Source: Annona cherimola
Lineage: Eukaryota > Streptophyta > Magnoliopsida > Magnoliales > Annonaceae
DNA: 64,000 nucleotides
Reading direction: 5' to 3'
Assembly (NCBI GenBank): GCA_030490835.1
Contig: CM059973.1
Coordinates: forward strand, 63,616,008-63,680,007
How positions within the stretch are numbered: the first letter of the stretch is position 1; every line of letters starts with the position of its first letter. Both the position numbers and the translations under genes were made by a program. Under the pieces are notes generated by a model that did not search any database, was not told where the DNA came from, and saw only the letters and a list, made by a program, of their open reading frames with translations. Below, piece by piece: positions 33,081 through 45,844 of the stretch.

Positions 33081-33799
33081 CGATAATTAGATGAATATGT
33101 GCAACATCACCGAGGGCAAGTGTGCAACGTAGGGGTATGCTACTTTTTGCCTAGAGGTTGGGGCAGGTGTCGCGTAAAATTTTTTTTAATTTAATTAGAA
33201 TAAGATAAGTTTCAATATCCGGCCATCTAAAATTAATTCGAATTACTAATATATCTTTTATCAAGTATCTTTTATATTAAAAGACAAATATATTATTTTC
33301 ATTGTCAAAGATATAATTGTTTAGTTAATTTATTATTAGTAATTTAATTAATGTATTTCAAAAATAATTTTATTATCGTTTTAAATATAAGTTTTTAAGT
33401 AAATTTTATAATGAAATTATAATTTTCAAATGTAATATAAAAACTATTTTAAGAACCAATTTAATCAAAATTGGAACCAAGTTGACTTTAAAAAAACGGT
33501 TAGGTAGACTTATAACCAACCCGTCCTAAAAAGGATTAGGTTGGAGTTTTTGAAAGTAAAGTAAAGATATGATTGTCTCCAAATTCATCTGACCGAAGTT
33601 GATCCCCAATCTAAATTCACAAGTTCGGTGGTGCAAAATATGAAAAGTGTCGGTGAAATATTCATCTGTTTCCTACCTATCGGCAGATAGATTCGTCATA
33701 TTTGAGGCTTCCAGCTACAAAAATTACTCCTTCCCAAAGATTTAAAAAAACAAAAGAGAAAAATTTTACAGGTAGTAATTCAATGCGCCCTGGTATATT
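33081..33799. other. Intergenic DNA, no gene
   Basis: AT-rich with no supported frame. 33460-33540 carries a few 'aaccaatttaatc'-type motifs like hAT subterminal debris. 33560-33720 is less AT-rich and unassigned. Confidence 0.4.
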
Positions 33800-34125
33800 G
33801 AAATCGAAATTTAAGTGTACCCCGGGCGTAGAACCTGTTTTCAAATTTTTTAATATAATGGTTAATCTAAGTGTATTTAATTTATTCCGTAAAAAGTATA
33901 TTTAATTTAAAAACCAAATTTTGTTATTTTTGGAAATATTTATATATTTTTTATTTGTAAAACTAAGGATACTTTAGTGATTTAAAATTAACTAAAATGA
34001 CTAAAATATTCTTTTTAAAAATCAAAAAAATATATACAATTTCAAAAATGATAAAACTTAATACGTAGATTAAATACATCTAAATTGACAGTTTTATAAA
34101 AAAATTTAAAAATAGGTTTTGCATC
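33800..34125. mobile_element. MITE, family B
   Basis: Core motifs occur in both orientations (ggttaatctaagtgtatttaa on the left, gattaaatacatctaaattga on the right), with 'cccgggcgtagaacctgtttt' at the left end and 'aataggttttgcatc' at the right. Confidence 0.6.
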
Positions 34126-34129
34126 TAAA

Positions 34130-35555
34130 TTCATTGAATCACTACTTAAATTTTATTGCTTATGAATTTTATCTCTAATTATTCCTGCGAACATTCAAAA
34201 ATTCTAAATAGATCTACATATTTTGCCTAAAATTTTACTTACACTCATGCTGTTAGAAATCTGTTAAAGAGATCGTTAGCCGCCTATCAAATGATGAATA
34301 TACTCACCTTAATTATGATTTTATAGTTAAAATTCACATCTAAATGAATTTTTAGCAATTTTATAACTATAAAATCATATACTTTTTAAATATAAATTTT
34401 TAATGTTGAGCAAGCCAATCTCAAGTTATTTGAAGATCAGGTATATTCATCATTTCACAAGGAACTAATAACTCTTTTAGTGAAACTCTAATGGCTAAGT
34501 ATAAGAAGAATTTTAGGTAGCGGTGCAACTTAGGTCGGGCTCAACTTGAACCCGGCCTGCCGAATCCGAATTGAAACTGTGTTAAAACTGTCAACTATAG
34601 AACCTGAACCCAAATTGAAAGGTACTTGAACCCAGGTTGAGCTAAACCCGAACCCGAATTATATAAACACATATATTTTGTATTTATTTTATACACCATA
34701 TAAATCTAGTTCCATTCCCTCATATATATTATATTTATTTTATACCATATATAAATATTATTCCTCTTTAAGTTCAATTATATAATATAATATTTTTATA
34801 TTTTTTTTAGGAAAAAGAGTTTGGTTTAGTGGTAGTTTAAAAAAAATTAAAACTATTTTTAGAACTTGAGAAGTTTTATTTGGTGTTTTAACTTATCTAC
34901 TTATGTAGAATGTTATCATTTGGTCGTTTCAATTGATATTAGTAGTTAGATGTTTATTCTACTTGAAATAAATTTTTTGTAATTTATTTGACTTAATACT
35001 ATGATTGTTGAATTTTTTTTATTATGATTGACATTATAAGGTTTTTCTTATAATTAGATATTAGTATTTATGTATATGATTATGATATTAATATTAAATT
35101 ACATAATAGGAAAATAACGTACATTTTCATTTTCTAAAACAGGCTACAATCTTTTTTTTTTGAGAAATGACTCTTAGTCTACTTAATATAAAGAGAATGT
35201 TTAAATGAGATTTTTTTCTTTACATTCTTAAACACTCATGAATTTTTGCTTGAAAATAGAAAACTATCATTTTTAATTTTTTAATGATAGATTTAAAGTA
35301 GAATAAGTATAAGATAGATAACAAATATATAGAATAATTTCAACCCTAAACTCAACTCGAGCCCGAATTTCAAAAATAAAATTAGGATTCAGACTTATAA
35401 ATAGGGTTAGAGTTAGGGTTAGGGTTAGGGTTTAGACAAATATGTGAGTATGTTTAAATTTTTTAAAAATTCGTAGGTATAAATGGAATCAGAGGTAAAA
35501 TTAGTGTGTATATATGGAATTTACCTAAACTAGAAAAATGAAAATAAGTGCCTCT
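34130..35555. mobile_element. MITE, family A, split by a nested element
   Basis: The left part (34130-34510) and right part (35440-35550) have family A ends ('tttacttacactcatgctgttagaaatctg' and 'cgtaggtataaatggaatcagagg'). About 34515-35400 between them starts and ends with 'acccgaacccg'/'gagcccgaattt'-type motifs, suggesting a second TIR element inserted inside the first. No coding region. Confidence 0.5.
35403..35438. repeat. Short telomere-like GGGTTA run
   Basis: About four TTAGGG-like units (agggttagggttagggttt), ending in one plant-type TTTAG. It lies at the end of the nested element above and is too short to be a former telomere. Confidence 0.6.
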
Positions 35556-36353
35556 ATTAGTAAAATTTGAGAAAAAATTTAATTCATTATGGAGGAATTA
35601 ACCAATTGTAGTAATTTTTGCAAAGAATTCCTTCATATGAATCAATAATAGTTGATATAATCATAATTCTCACACACCTATAACAAAACAAGGCGCGCAA
35701 TATAAGCATAATCATTCAGTTCCACATTCTTTAGTTTACATATTCAACAATATGTTTAATGATTCATCATAACAGTACATAACCAAATATCGCTAACTGC
35801 CCTGTCTACTACATAAAATATTCCATGTCTATTAAAGTGATGAGCAAGATCTCCCATTGTTGCCTTCCATATTGTTGGTTTGTCTATCCATATGTTTGTC
35901 CAAAAATGATAATAGTATATCAATCCACATTCAATTTGCAATATTTTCAATTTTACTGGTACAAGGGAATTCATAGGTTAGAGATTTCAAGTATCCAATT
36001 GTAGAAAATAAATACACTGCATCAGAGAATTCTTATGATTTGCCTCCATGGAGATTCTATCCACTCCAACTGCAACCAATTGTCCTTGCAATGCATGGTA
36101 TTAGTTCATGAAGACCACCACTTGCAACACCTCTACCACCAATCTATGTCCAACTAATGAATGACATGGGAAGGATAAAAAACTGAGGCTACACAAATTG
36201 ATTCATGTTGTAGAAACATAAATAGTGAAAAATGTATTATAGAAAATCTTGCTACTGAAAATTTGTTCAGAAAATTCAGTTTTGCTCGATATGAAGCAAT
36301 AAATTTGGACAAGTTAATATGCTTTTAAAAATATGAAACTTGGGGAATATGAA
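35556..36353. other. Low-copy intergenic DNA, no gene
   Basis: No supported reading frame. Moderate AT content at 36000-36200. It may be flank of the Copia remnant that follows. Confidence 0.35.
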
Positions 36354-36795
36354 TGTTAGAAAAATCTTATTGATTAAAATCATTAATCACCCCAGGATCC
36401 TCCATGCTATAAGCGGAAGTGTAGTTGAATCCATAGGAGCAGTTATTCTTGAATCCGGAGGTTTCTAGTCTTCTAAGTTATTACCCTAGAATTTTTGTTG
36501 GAGAAGAAACTCCCTCTTTTCCAATGATGAAAAGTTAGAAAAGAAACCCTAAAAGTACATAACCTGGGAAATACAATTATTTATATAGAGCACATATCTT
36601 TCTTATTTTTAATTTAGCCCATCATAAAAATAGAAATTAGAAATTAAGCAATAAGCTTTCTACGCATAGGAAACACATACTCTATTAGATGATTTGACTC
36701 ATAAACCTTATAAGATCACTTTATAATTTAGGTCGTAATTTATGATAACATATATATAATTATTATATATGTGTGTTCAAAAATTCAAGAATCTC
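36354..36795 (-). repeat. 3' LTR of a Ty1/Copia remnant
   Basis: Read on the minus strand, a polypurine tract AAAGAGGGAGA (36806-36796) precedes a degenerate LTR start, and the LTR closes with TTTTTCTAACA near 36354. A TATA-like CTATATAAATAATTG lies inside (about 36585). The polypurine tract followed by the LTR fits plant Copia elements. Confidence 0.65.
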
Positions 36796-37735
36796 CCTCT
36801 TTGACTACATATAATTTTTTTATAATTATATATAACTTTATGAGCTCAAAACCTTTTCGTATCATAACCAAAATTATTTTCAAACAATCTCGTCCATTAG
36901 TTATGCAAACATAGGATCAAGGTGACTTTTGTCACATTCATCGTAACTAAACTCATATATAACCACATATATTAAATATAACTAAATGACATAGATTATG
37001 TATGGATGCATAACATAAAAATTGCATGCAATGTGATCTAACATGCCTTTTTTCAATTGGTCCAACTTATTTTGTAAGATGAAACCAAAATCAAAATACT
37101 GAATAACTAAAATACCGAATATTTTATTTCTGCGTAAGATATCCATAATTATACCAAAGAAAATATGTGTCAACGAGAAAAGCACAAAAATATAAAACTC
37201 CCACTAAACTGACATATCATTAGATGATATAACACCCATGTGAGCAGTATGCTCATGAAAAACCTTGGGTGGTAGTCCCTTAATAAGCGGATCTGTAATC
37301 CTGGAGTTTGTTTCTATGCGCTCTATAGATACCTGACCTTCCTGATTTATTTTCTTAACAACTAAGAACTTGATATTAATAAATTTTGACTTGTTGAGCT
37401 TTTGTTATTGTTAGAATATAAGATTGCCGAGTTATTATTAGAAAACAACTTAAATTCTATCAACAATTCGCAGCCCTGTGATAAAATTTTATAGTCGTAT
37501 AGCCTGATTAGATGCTTCAAAACATGTTATAAATTCAACTACCATGATGAAATGAGCTGTGAGTATCTGCTTAGCACTCCTCTAGGGGATGACTCCTCCA
37601 ACAAGTAAACAAATATAGCCGAAAGTGAATCTAAGACTATCTTGGCATCTAGCATAGTTGGAATTCGAATACTCAATGATCTCAAAGATTGTTTCATTGT
37701 TTCTATTGATTTATCTATCTAATTGATGGGTTTAA
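36796..37735 (-). pseudogene. Degenerate Ty1/Copia RNase H region
   Basis: On the minus strand from about 37710 to 37195 a broken frame carries Copia RNase H signatures: QDS...FGYICLLVGG, RSAKQILTAHF, then FEASNQAI, LYSNNNKSS, then FLVVKK, DPLIKGLPPKVFHEHTAHMGV. Stops and at least one frameshift interrupt it. Upstream pol domains and a 5' LTR were not found, so only the 3' end of the element survives. Confidence 0.85.
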
Positions 37736-38250
37736 ATAATTAAGCTTTGTGCATTAATCAGTATGGAAGATGATGATGTTATAGAAGTGCATGCCAACAC
37801 ACCATCATTGTTTTTGTTATTTTAAAAAATTGTGTGAACAAAAGCTTAACTAGCATTAATAATGTGTAATCTATTAGCCTGATTTCTAACCCTAACTGAA
37901 TTGATTTGAGATGAGTTGAAATAGATTTAGGTTAAGGTGTGAAAAATGAGGTTGAAAATAGGATTTGATTGAGATTTTACAATATGGGTTAAGTTTGTAT
38001 TTACCTCAACCCTCGTTAACTCGACCCTATTTACACTCCTATCGAGGACATGTAGTATGAGCAATGAGAGGAGCAGTCGATTGTAGGGCTTTTTACCTAG
38101 ATCTTTTTCCACTTCCCGCCCCTCTCTTATGTCGTGAGTATGTCGAGAGTCTTTAATGTTGGGTAAACATTTTATTTTTATATCAGGGTAAACATTTTTT
38201 TTGTTCTTACCGTCTTATACTTTCCTATTCAAAGTGTCAATTTAATTGCC
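37736..38250. other. Intergenic DNA, no gene
   Basis: No recognised content. The frame at 37927-38112 has no domain and is not called. Confidence 0.4.
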
Positions 38251-38253
38251 AAC

Positions 38254-38375
38254 ATTAGCCTAGCTTGGTTGGTGAAGTACCCGGTCTTTATGTTGAGTGT
38301 CATAGGTTCAATCTCGAGTTCTCTTATTTTTAGAAGAGTGCGTCTCGTAAACAGTGTGTTAGATAAATTGTTTTT
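38254..38375 (+). mobile_element. SINE-like element (tRNA-related, poly-T end)
   Basis: A-box-like TAGCTTGGTTGG (38261-38272) and B-box-like GGTTCAATCTC (38305-38315) are spaced as in tRNA-derived SINEs. The end AAATTGTTTTTTTTT resembles the TTG(T)n tail of the plant Au-SINE type. Target duplications were not confirmed. Confidence 0.6.
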
Positions 38376-39239
38376 TTTTAAAAAAAAAAATTATTTAAGT
38401 GTTAGACACTTCGTTAGTTTTACATCCAAATTAGCATTAATTGAACAAATGGGTTATTATGTATTTCAAAAATGAGATATTGAATCCCCGAATTCTTATA
38501 CAGTGCACACTCACATACATAAGTGTTAACCATCCAATTATCCAGGTATTGACTAATTAGAGGAGTTTGATCGAAATTGCAAGTGTCTCACCATCTTTGC
38601 AAAATTTGCATCAGTACTCGCAGTTTAAAACTTTTCTATGGTTGGCTATCCATGTCTGACTTTTGACGTACTGTCAACATCAGCGTCGCCACTTTGCTAA
38701 CTCTAGTATCTATGACCGTTGTCTCATGTATATCAGTTGTCTCGCAATGTTTTTATAGCCTAAACAATCACATCTAGATTAACTACTCCAGCCACAAATC
38801 TAACAAGACGTGTGATGTGTCTTAGAAACTACCTGAGAATCGTTGATAAATCTCAATTTAGCTGAAGGTCCGAGTCGAACTAAAGTATAAATCATAGAGT
38901 AATGGAGTTGATCGAGTTTTATTGCACGAGATTTACATGGAAAAGAGTTGGTCGAATGATAGGGTCAACACAAAAATTAAGAGGATTCAGAGACCCCAAA
39001 GATTGCACTGTGAATCTTTTCTCTTTTTTATAGTGAAGGTATATGTTTTGCTGATCTAAAATTGACCGGCCCTAATTCCGGGACTCCAAACTATATTTAT
39101 ATATGGTAGATTTTCCTTGTCAATCTTTCCTTAGTACAGGAGATATTCTCTAACCTTTCTCCGAAACCCCTGATTGCCTAAGCACATTTGGTAAACTCGA
39201 AGAAAGAGAATAGGAGGGAAATCGTAAGAAGTCGGCACC
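38376..39239. other. Low-copy intergenic DNA, no gene
   Basis: About 38560-39180 is less AT-rich and might be an old LTR or gene remnant, but no motif ties it to a family. Confidence 0.35.
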
Positions 39240-39445
39240 GCACGTGCGGCTTCCTACTTCTCAATATTTTATTTTTCTATTTTTATTCTTACGTTTTAAT
39301 TATTTTTCCTACAAATTATCTCCAAAAAACCTATTTATTTCAACTATCATTTCCTATCAATTATACATTTATCAATATATTTTCTTTTTTATGTTTCATA
39401 ATTTTCCATAATCTCACAAATTTTCACATTATCAAATGTCCCTCC
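39240..39445 (-). mobile_element. MITE, family C, reverse copy
   Basis: Shares the reverse family C body (ttaattatttttcctacaaattatc, tttcaactatcatttcctatc, ttcacattatcaaatg). Ends approximate. Confidence 0.45.
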
Positions 39446-39726
39446 ATTCTTGACTAGTTCTTAGTGGATCATGCCGAATGTGGGAAAGGGTTGCTACGCT
39501 ATCCTATTTTTTTGATAAATATTTATATATTACGTTATCTCAATAGTTATCACGACAAAGCTCCAACAAATTCTTATCTACAAATATCTTAAATTTTCCT
39601 TACACTACAAAACAGTGGATGCTCTCATGCTCCCTCCAGCAGGGAGAAGACGCAACTACTAGAAAAGCTAATTCGTCTTCTCAACATAGATAGAATTGAG
39701 ATTTTAATCACTAATTTATGCAATTT

Positions 39727-40120
39727 TAAGGGTAAATTCCATGTACACTCCTAAATTTTACACCTAATTTTACTTATACTTACGAACTTTCAAAAATGCA
39801 TTCTATACCCATGACTTTGCATCCGAATTCTACATGTCCCATATTGTCAGAGATCCATTAAATAGGTCATTAGCCCTCCTATAAAAAATGAATATGCCTA
39901 AATCATAATATAATTTAAAGTTACTTTTCTCAAGTTAAAGATTCATATTTAAATAATATATTATTTTATAGTTATAGAATTACTAAAAATTCATTATAAT
40001 ATAATTTTTTGGCGATAAAATCATAATTAGATATGGACATATTCATCATTTCCATGGAGTTGATGGTCCTTTTAATGGATCTCTAACTGCATGAATGTGT
40101 ATTATCTATTATAGATTTTT
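39727..40120. mobile_element. MITE, family A
   Basis: Left end 'ccatgtacactcctaaattttac' with 'attttacttatacttac'; right side 'gatggtccttttaatggatc' mirrors 'gatccattaaataggtcatta'. Closely similar to 750-1205, including 'cataatataatttaaagtta'. Confidence 0.7.
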
Positions 40121-40299
40121 AATATTCTTGGAATAAAATCAAAATTTGGTTGCCCAAGCATAAAATACATGAAGAATTGATAACAGATATCTTTATTTAG
40201 AAACCAATTTTAAACTTTTGCGACAAAATTTTGGTGGTAAAAAAATCAAAATTATATTAATCCTTGTACCATCTGGCCCAGCATCCTTGCCCCATTATC

Positions 40300-40555
40300 G
40301 TGATTTCCTGCACCCACTCAGTGCACCTGGGTGCATTAACCTATTTTTTATTTTTTTTTGAAATTTTTTATATAAGACTGATTTTCAAAAATAAAAAATA
40401 AATATCTAAAATCCTTCAAACATGGTAAAAATCGATACACATGTTAAATATACTTAGATTAACACTTGTATAAAAAAAATTTCAAAAAAAATAAAAAATA
40501 AGTTAAAACGGGTTTAATGAACCCATGTGCACACCTGAGTGCAGGAGATCGCAAT
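40300..40555. mobile_element. MITE, family B
   Basis: Ends pair GCACCCACTCAGTGCACCTG with, reverse-complemented, CTGCACTCAGGTGTGCACAT. The interior has 'gttaaatatacttagattaa'. Confidence 0.65.
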
Positions 40556-40754
40556 CCCTTACGCCGATGTACCAAATAATTTGTTTGGGTGAGGTATTTG
40601 CATTCTGCAAATGTTATTATGGGCATTTTTGCCAAAAAAATGAAATTTGTCGCGGTAATTTTAAAGAGTTTACGACCCAATTTTATATTGGACGAGGAAT
40701 TACGTACGCCATGAAGCATGGCCCCGATCCAATACAACATTTGCATTGATCTTG

Positions 40755-41115
40755 AATGCAAACGTTTGCGTGGATCATTTTTTTAAAATTTGTGCTCCTA
40801 ATATGTGGGCCCAAGTGTATGTATATCTTAGATATGAAATTTTATTACTTTTAAATATTATTTAATATTTCTTGAATATTGAAAATAAAAATGCCACTAT
40901 TCAAGCAACCACGCTGTCGTTACTGAATAGTGGCATTTTTATTTTCAATATTCAAGAAATATTAGACAAATTTGTTTATCACCAATATTAGGCAATATTT
41001 AAAGTAATATAGATATATACACACACTTGGGCCCATATGTCATGACCAAAAAATAAAAATAATAAAATCCATGCAAACGTTGGCACTCAAGCTAAATGCA
41101 AACGTTTGCATTAGA
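40755..41115. mobile_element. Long foldback element with a perfect 41-bp inner stem
   Basis: The inner stem is perfect: 40863-40903 and 40924-40964 are exact reverse complements over 41 bp, with a 20-nt loop. Outer arms continue the fold with mismatches (atatgtgggcccaagtgtat against acacacttgggcccatatg). Both ends carry the palindrome GCAAACGTTTGC. No reading frame. Transcribed, it would give a long near-perfect hairpin RNA. Confidence 0.85.
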
Positions 41116-41844
41116 TCATTTGCATTTTAAGACACAATCTAAAAGGCATTTTACACATTTTACAAGATTCTAACGACATTGTTTAACGCTGTTAGTGCTA
41201 AAGGTCTAAAATATAAAAAACTAAGTTTCATAGGATTTAAAATCCTATACGCAAATCTCAGGTTTAAAATGCAAATATGCAAAATTAAAGGGTTTAAAAT
41301 GAAAATTTCCTCCTACGAATATACAACTAAATTTTTTCGTGATGATCGCAGCAGCCTGAATGCCGCTAAGTATTTGCAACTAAATTTGTTAAAAAATATC
41401 TTTAGCAACTAAATTTTAGCATTTTTCAGTAAAAGTAATTGTTGTAAAAATTAATTATTTAATCATTTATTAAAAAAGCCTTGTGCATAAAAAGTGAATC
41501 CCATCTAATCTGATTACAGAAATATTCTCCCACTGGGCATCCGAGGCGTTACCAAACTCAGGGAAAAAGCCTCAAGAACATGGTTCCTAGACTCCCTCCG
41601 CCTTTGGACAAGTCGCCATTTTAAAACCCAAATCTGGTAAGCCCAATCCAATTTTGGACCTTAAATGCAGTCTCTTGTCATCCCAATCCAATTTTGGGCC
41701 TTAAATGCGGTCTCATGTCATCGCCGTGAGGCCTTGCGAACTAGTGCGTTGCTTGGGGCATGTTACAAGGTTCTAAAATAATTGGTTCAATTTTCAATAC
41801 TTCTCATTGTTCAATACAGTTATGGAGAGCGCAAATTCCCAGGT
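41116..41844. other. Intergenic DNA, no gene
   Basis: No supported gene. A direct repeat of about 55 bp occurs at 41640-41720 (ccaatccaattttgg, ccttaaatgc, gtctc-tgtcatc repeated). The open frame at 41179-41412 is AT-rich noise. Confidence 0.45.
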
Positions 41845-42290
41845 ATATCTACAAAATTTACCCCTAATTTTACTTATACTTAGAAATTTTTTAAAAATAT
41901 CTTTCACATTCATAAATTTTTATCCCAATTTCACATATATCTTGCTGTTTAGAATATGTTTAACAGATCTTGTAAAATAACCAATATGCTTAAGTCTTAA
42001 TATAATTTGAAATTTTTTTTACTTAAATTTCTTTATAAATTATAAATTACTATTTTTAGTTATAAAATTATAATTGAGAATCAACATATTTGTTATTTCG
42101 TAAAGAGTTAACCTCCCCTCTAATATAGCCATGATGATGACATGTATATAAATCCCATATATATATATATATATATATATATATGGAATTAGAATCAAAA
42201 TTCGTAAGTATACGAGGTATTTTTAAAAATTCTTTGATATAAATAGAATTAGAAACAAAGTTGGTGGTACGGCATTATATAAATTTCAAA
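41845..42290. mobile_element. MITE, family A, with TA microsatellite
   Basis: 'aatttacccctaattttacttatactta' opens it and 'gatataaatagaattagaaacaaag' closes it. A (TA)n run of about 26 bp lies at 42157-42183 inside. Confidence 0.6.
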
Positions 42291-42429
42291 TACTAATTTT
42301 CTCGTTCTGGTACAATTGTTCTGTTCTCATTGGTATCTTGTATACAACCGAACAGCACGGGCCTCACGGGTCACGGCTCCGAATGGAAATGGAACAAAGT
42401 TTTCGGATTGACCAATAGATTATCTAGAC

Positions 42430-42705
42430 ACCCATAATTTCTCATGCTTGTATAAGATTGTTAATATAGTTATATTTAATTTATAAGCCTTTAGATATAT
42501 GTATATTTTTTATTTAAAAAAAGTACTTTAGCCATTTTTCAGTGATTAAAATACTCCTGTTTTTAAAAAATCAAAAATATATATTTATATATCTCCAAAA
42601 ATGGTAAAACTTAATACATAAATTAAATACAGTTAAGTTAACAATCTTATAAAAATTTAAAAAAAATTAAAAAATAAGGTTTTGCACCTTGGTGCTCTCC
42701 TTTAC
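42430..42705. mobile_element. MITE, family B
   Basis: Core motifs in both orientations ('gttaatatagttatatttaa', 'attaaatacagttaagttaa') and the end 'ggttttgcaccttggtgctc'. Confidence 0.55.
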
Positions 42706-45329
42706 CTGTGCTTGATAGTATTTGATATAATTAGAGAATCCATTTTTTCTTAAATTCATGTTAAATTATCCTTCAAGTAAACTTGTGTGTGCTCTTAATG
42801 ACCGTTACTATTATCAAAATCTAACTAATTATTGAATTAGTGAAGTGATTGGTCTGTCTCGAACTGGTTTAATTGGTTTATAAATAGGTTTGAACCGATA
42901 ATTTCAGCATTATATATTTATGTGTTGTAATATTTAATTATTTATATATTAAGAAATGATTACATTCATAACCTAATGTTATATATTAAATTTAGAATTT
43001 GCAAAATATGTAAAAAAAAAAATAACAAATCTTTTCAAAAATATATTAAGATGTGTTTTAAGGCATATAAGATTCTTGGATGGAATCTGTATCAACGCTA
43101 CCAAGACAATTTTCCAATTCCCAAAACAGTTTTTTCAATTTACAATTCAGCTTTACTTATTCTCAATATACATAATTACGTTTTCATCCCAATACACATC
43201 ATTATATTCTTATCCCAATACAAATTCGATATAAGAATATTGTATGACTTGGAATAAATATGTGAATTAAGGATTATATTATACTTTTTCCATTCTAAAA
43301 AAAATTACCTATTATTTTTTAACTCTACCCAAATGACTCTAATTAATAAAGTCTATCAAATTAATTATAAAACAATTCCACATGTATAGATATTTTCAAA
43401 AATTTGCTTTCTATTATGTATTAAATGCTAAGTAATAAAGTCTATCTTTAATTATAAAACAATTCTGACTGGATAGATGTTTTTGAAAACTTGCTTTATA
43501 TTGTTTACTTTAATATATTTCAAAAATTATGTTAAATGAATTAGATTACTTAGATTTTTTTTAATTGGTATGTATCACATCTCAAGTTATCTTTACAATA
43601 AAGTATTGAGATAATTCTACATGCTCCCAAATATCAAAGGGTGACGTTCTTAGTAGACGTTTGAACACGGTCAGTCCTGCGATCAACTGTGATGTTACCA
43701 ATCAAGCTACTGCCCGTCGGCTACATTACTTTGACTTTAATTGCACAAATAAACCACAGGACTCATGAAATTACCATTAACGGTCTCACCAGCAAGACTC
43801 ATTTATTGAGTATAGAATTGACATTCAGCTGTTCAACCGGAGCTTCCACGGTACGGGCGATTCTTGAGTTCTGAATTAGATCGGATCTAGTTGCACCGGA
43901 CGGATCATTGGTTTCTGCCATACAGGTGGAGCCGGCCAATCCAACTCGGTGTCGAGATTTACCTCGGTCTCAACTATAATCCTAATTTTATTCGTAAAAT
44001 ATAAACTCTAATCTATTTATGAAAAACAGATTTAAATTAAATTTAAGTTGAAATTATGAATATATCATAACAACAAATCACCGAAAGTAAACGTAATAAT
44101 ATCTAGCCAAATTACAAACTTTTTTAAAAATAGTAATATAAAGAATCTTTCTAGAAGAAAATATAACATTAAAAACAAGATATATAAAGAAAATTAATGA
44201 ATATCAAAGTAAATGGTAAAAATATAAAGATAAATATAAATGAAAAATATATTGTATCTATAATATATAATAACAATATGATAAAAATATATTCGAATAT
44301 ATGAATATAAATAATATACAAATATACAAATATACAAATATAAAGAAATATTATTTAGGTATTATGTATATAATATATTTTATAATAAAAATAAAATGCG
44401 AAATTGGGCTTAGATTCTTCCATTATATTTACAAATTCAGTTTATGTTTTCTGAGCTCAGGCAGTAAAAATATTCCACGATGGTTGGATTTGGGGTCGGC
44501 GATCAGATTTGGGCTCAATCCAACCAAGATGCATCCCTATTTAATGCTAATTATGAGAATAAGTTGGGTTGAGTCAATTTATTACCCGCTCCTAACTCAA
44601 AATATTCTCAATTGACGCAAACGATATTTTCATGAGTGATAGGTAGGAGTGGAACCAGTGCTGGATACATTTATTAGAAAGTTCTAAACATATTTATATC
44701 CTATCCTTATTTTAAAAAAATTTCACATTATTTATAATTACTTATACTCTAATTTAATTTTTAAAATTATATATTGCAACAATTAACATGCAAGCTTAAT
44801 ATAAATGAGATTTTAGATTTAATATTTCAAATATTAAAATTTTCAAAATTGACCTGAATTTTCAATTTTGGTTGCTAACTTTTTTTTATAACGATTGTGG
44901 TTGCGAACTTAAGATTACCTTGAATTCAACTTAATTTCTAAAAAGTAAAAAATTGAACAGACCTTATCTAAACTTAATATAATACGTAAGGTTGTTTATA
45001 AAAAAAAATATAAAGTGAATCTCAAAATTCTTCAAATAAAGTTAGGATCCTCAAGAACTTGCCTAAGTATAACTTGGTTGAATAACTTTACTAGGTGTGT
45101 AACTTGGCTGAATTGAGTCCTAAAACAACTCATCATACCCAAAAAAAAGTGTTAAACTTTGCATTTAAAGGCCAAACTTGATGAACCCAATTTGTTAATT
45201 GAATTAGGATTTAAGTGAACTTGAATTTAAGAAACTTAAACTTAATTTTATTTATTTATATTTAAAGTTGTTTTTATGAAATTTTTTTTATATAACCTCA
45301 TCAGTTTTTTAAATTTTGGCGGTTGATAA
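42706..45329. other. AT-rich intergenic DNA with one low-copy segment, no gene
   Basis: Only 43630-43960 is clearly less AT-rich; it has a 61-codon frame at 43689-43874 without recognisable domain. 44270-44345 is a run of short 'aaatatacaaatata' repeats. Nothing else supported. Confidence 0.4.
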
Positions 45330-45800
45330 AAATCTACTTCATCTATTGTATTTAATATCATTTATATTATTATAGAAATCTTCTCATTTGTTTAATATTA
45401 TTATATATGGATCTTATATATAAACGTATAAAATCAACGTAGCCAAACATTTTAATTTCAAAGTATCAATTTTAAAGTAGTGTTTTTGAACCTCTGCACC
45501 GTCTAAAATATTATTTCCATACAGATAAATGATTCGATAAAATATAAGTATATTTTAATATATTTATAAATGGATCCAAGTGTTTTTTTTATAATTTACA
45601 CATGAATATATATTTTTTAAGCAAATGTGGCCTATACATATACTTGATTTGGATGAAAGTTGATCTCTTAACTAAACAAATGATGTTAAATACAGTGAAT
45701 AAATTAAATTTTTTATTGAAGGTCCAAATCTTAAAATTTGAAGACGTTACGTGACTCCACGTCTATGTAAACTAGTTACATAGAAGCGAAGACAACTTAA
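45330..45800. mobile_element. Nonautonomous element, family F, copy 1
   Basis: It matches 46490-47065 and 50225-50845: 'ataaatgattc.ataaa', 'aatttacacatgaatatata', 'gatgaaa.ttgatctctt' and 'gttaaatacagtgaat' in the same order. It ends in an inverted pair, 'cgtctatgtaaactagttacatagaagcg'. Confidence 0.7.
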
Positions 45801-45844
45801 AGATTTGTTTAAGTGGAAAAGTATGAATCAAAAAATTATGTAAT

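Noticed and set aside
35403..35438. Interstitial telomere
   Set aside because: Only about four GGGTTA units, mostly not the plant TTTAGGG type, and placed at the end of a nested element. Simple-sequence coincidence is more likely.
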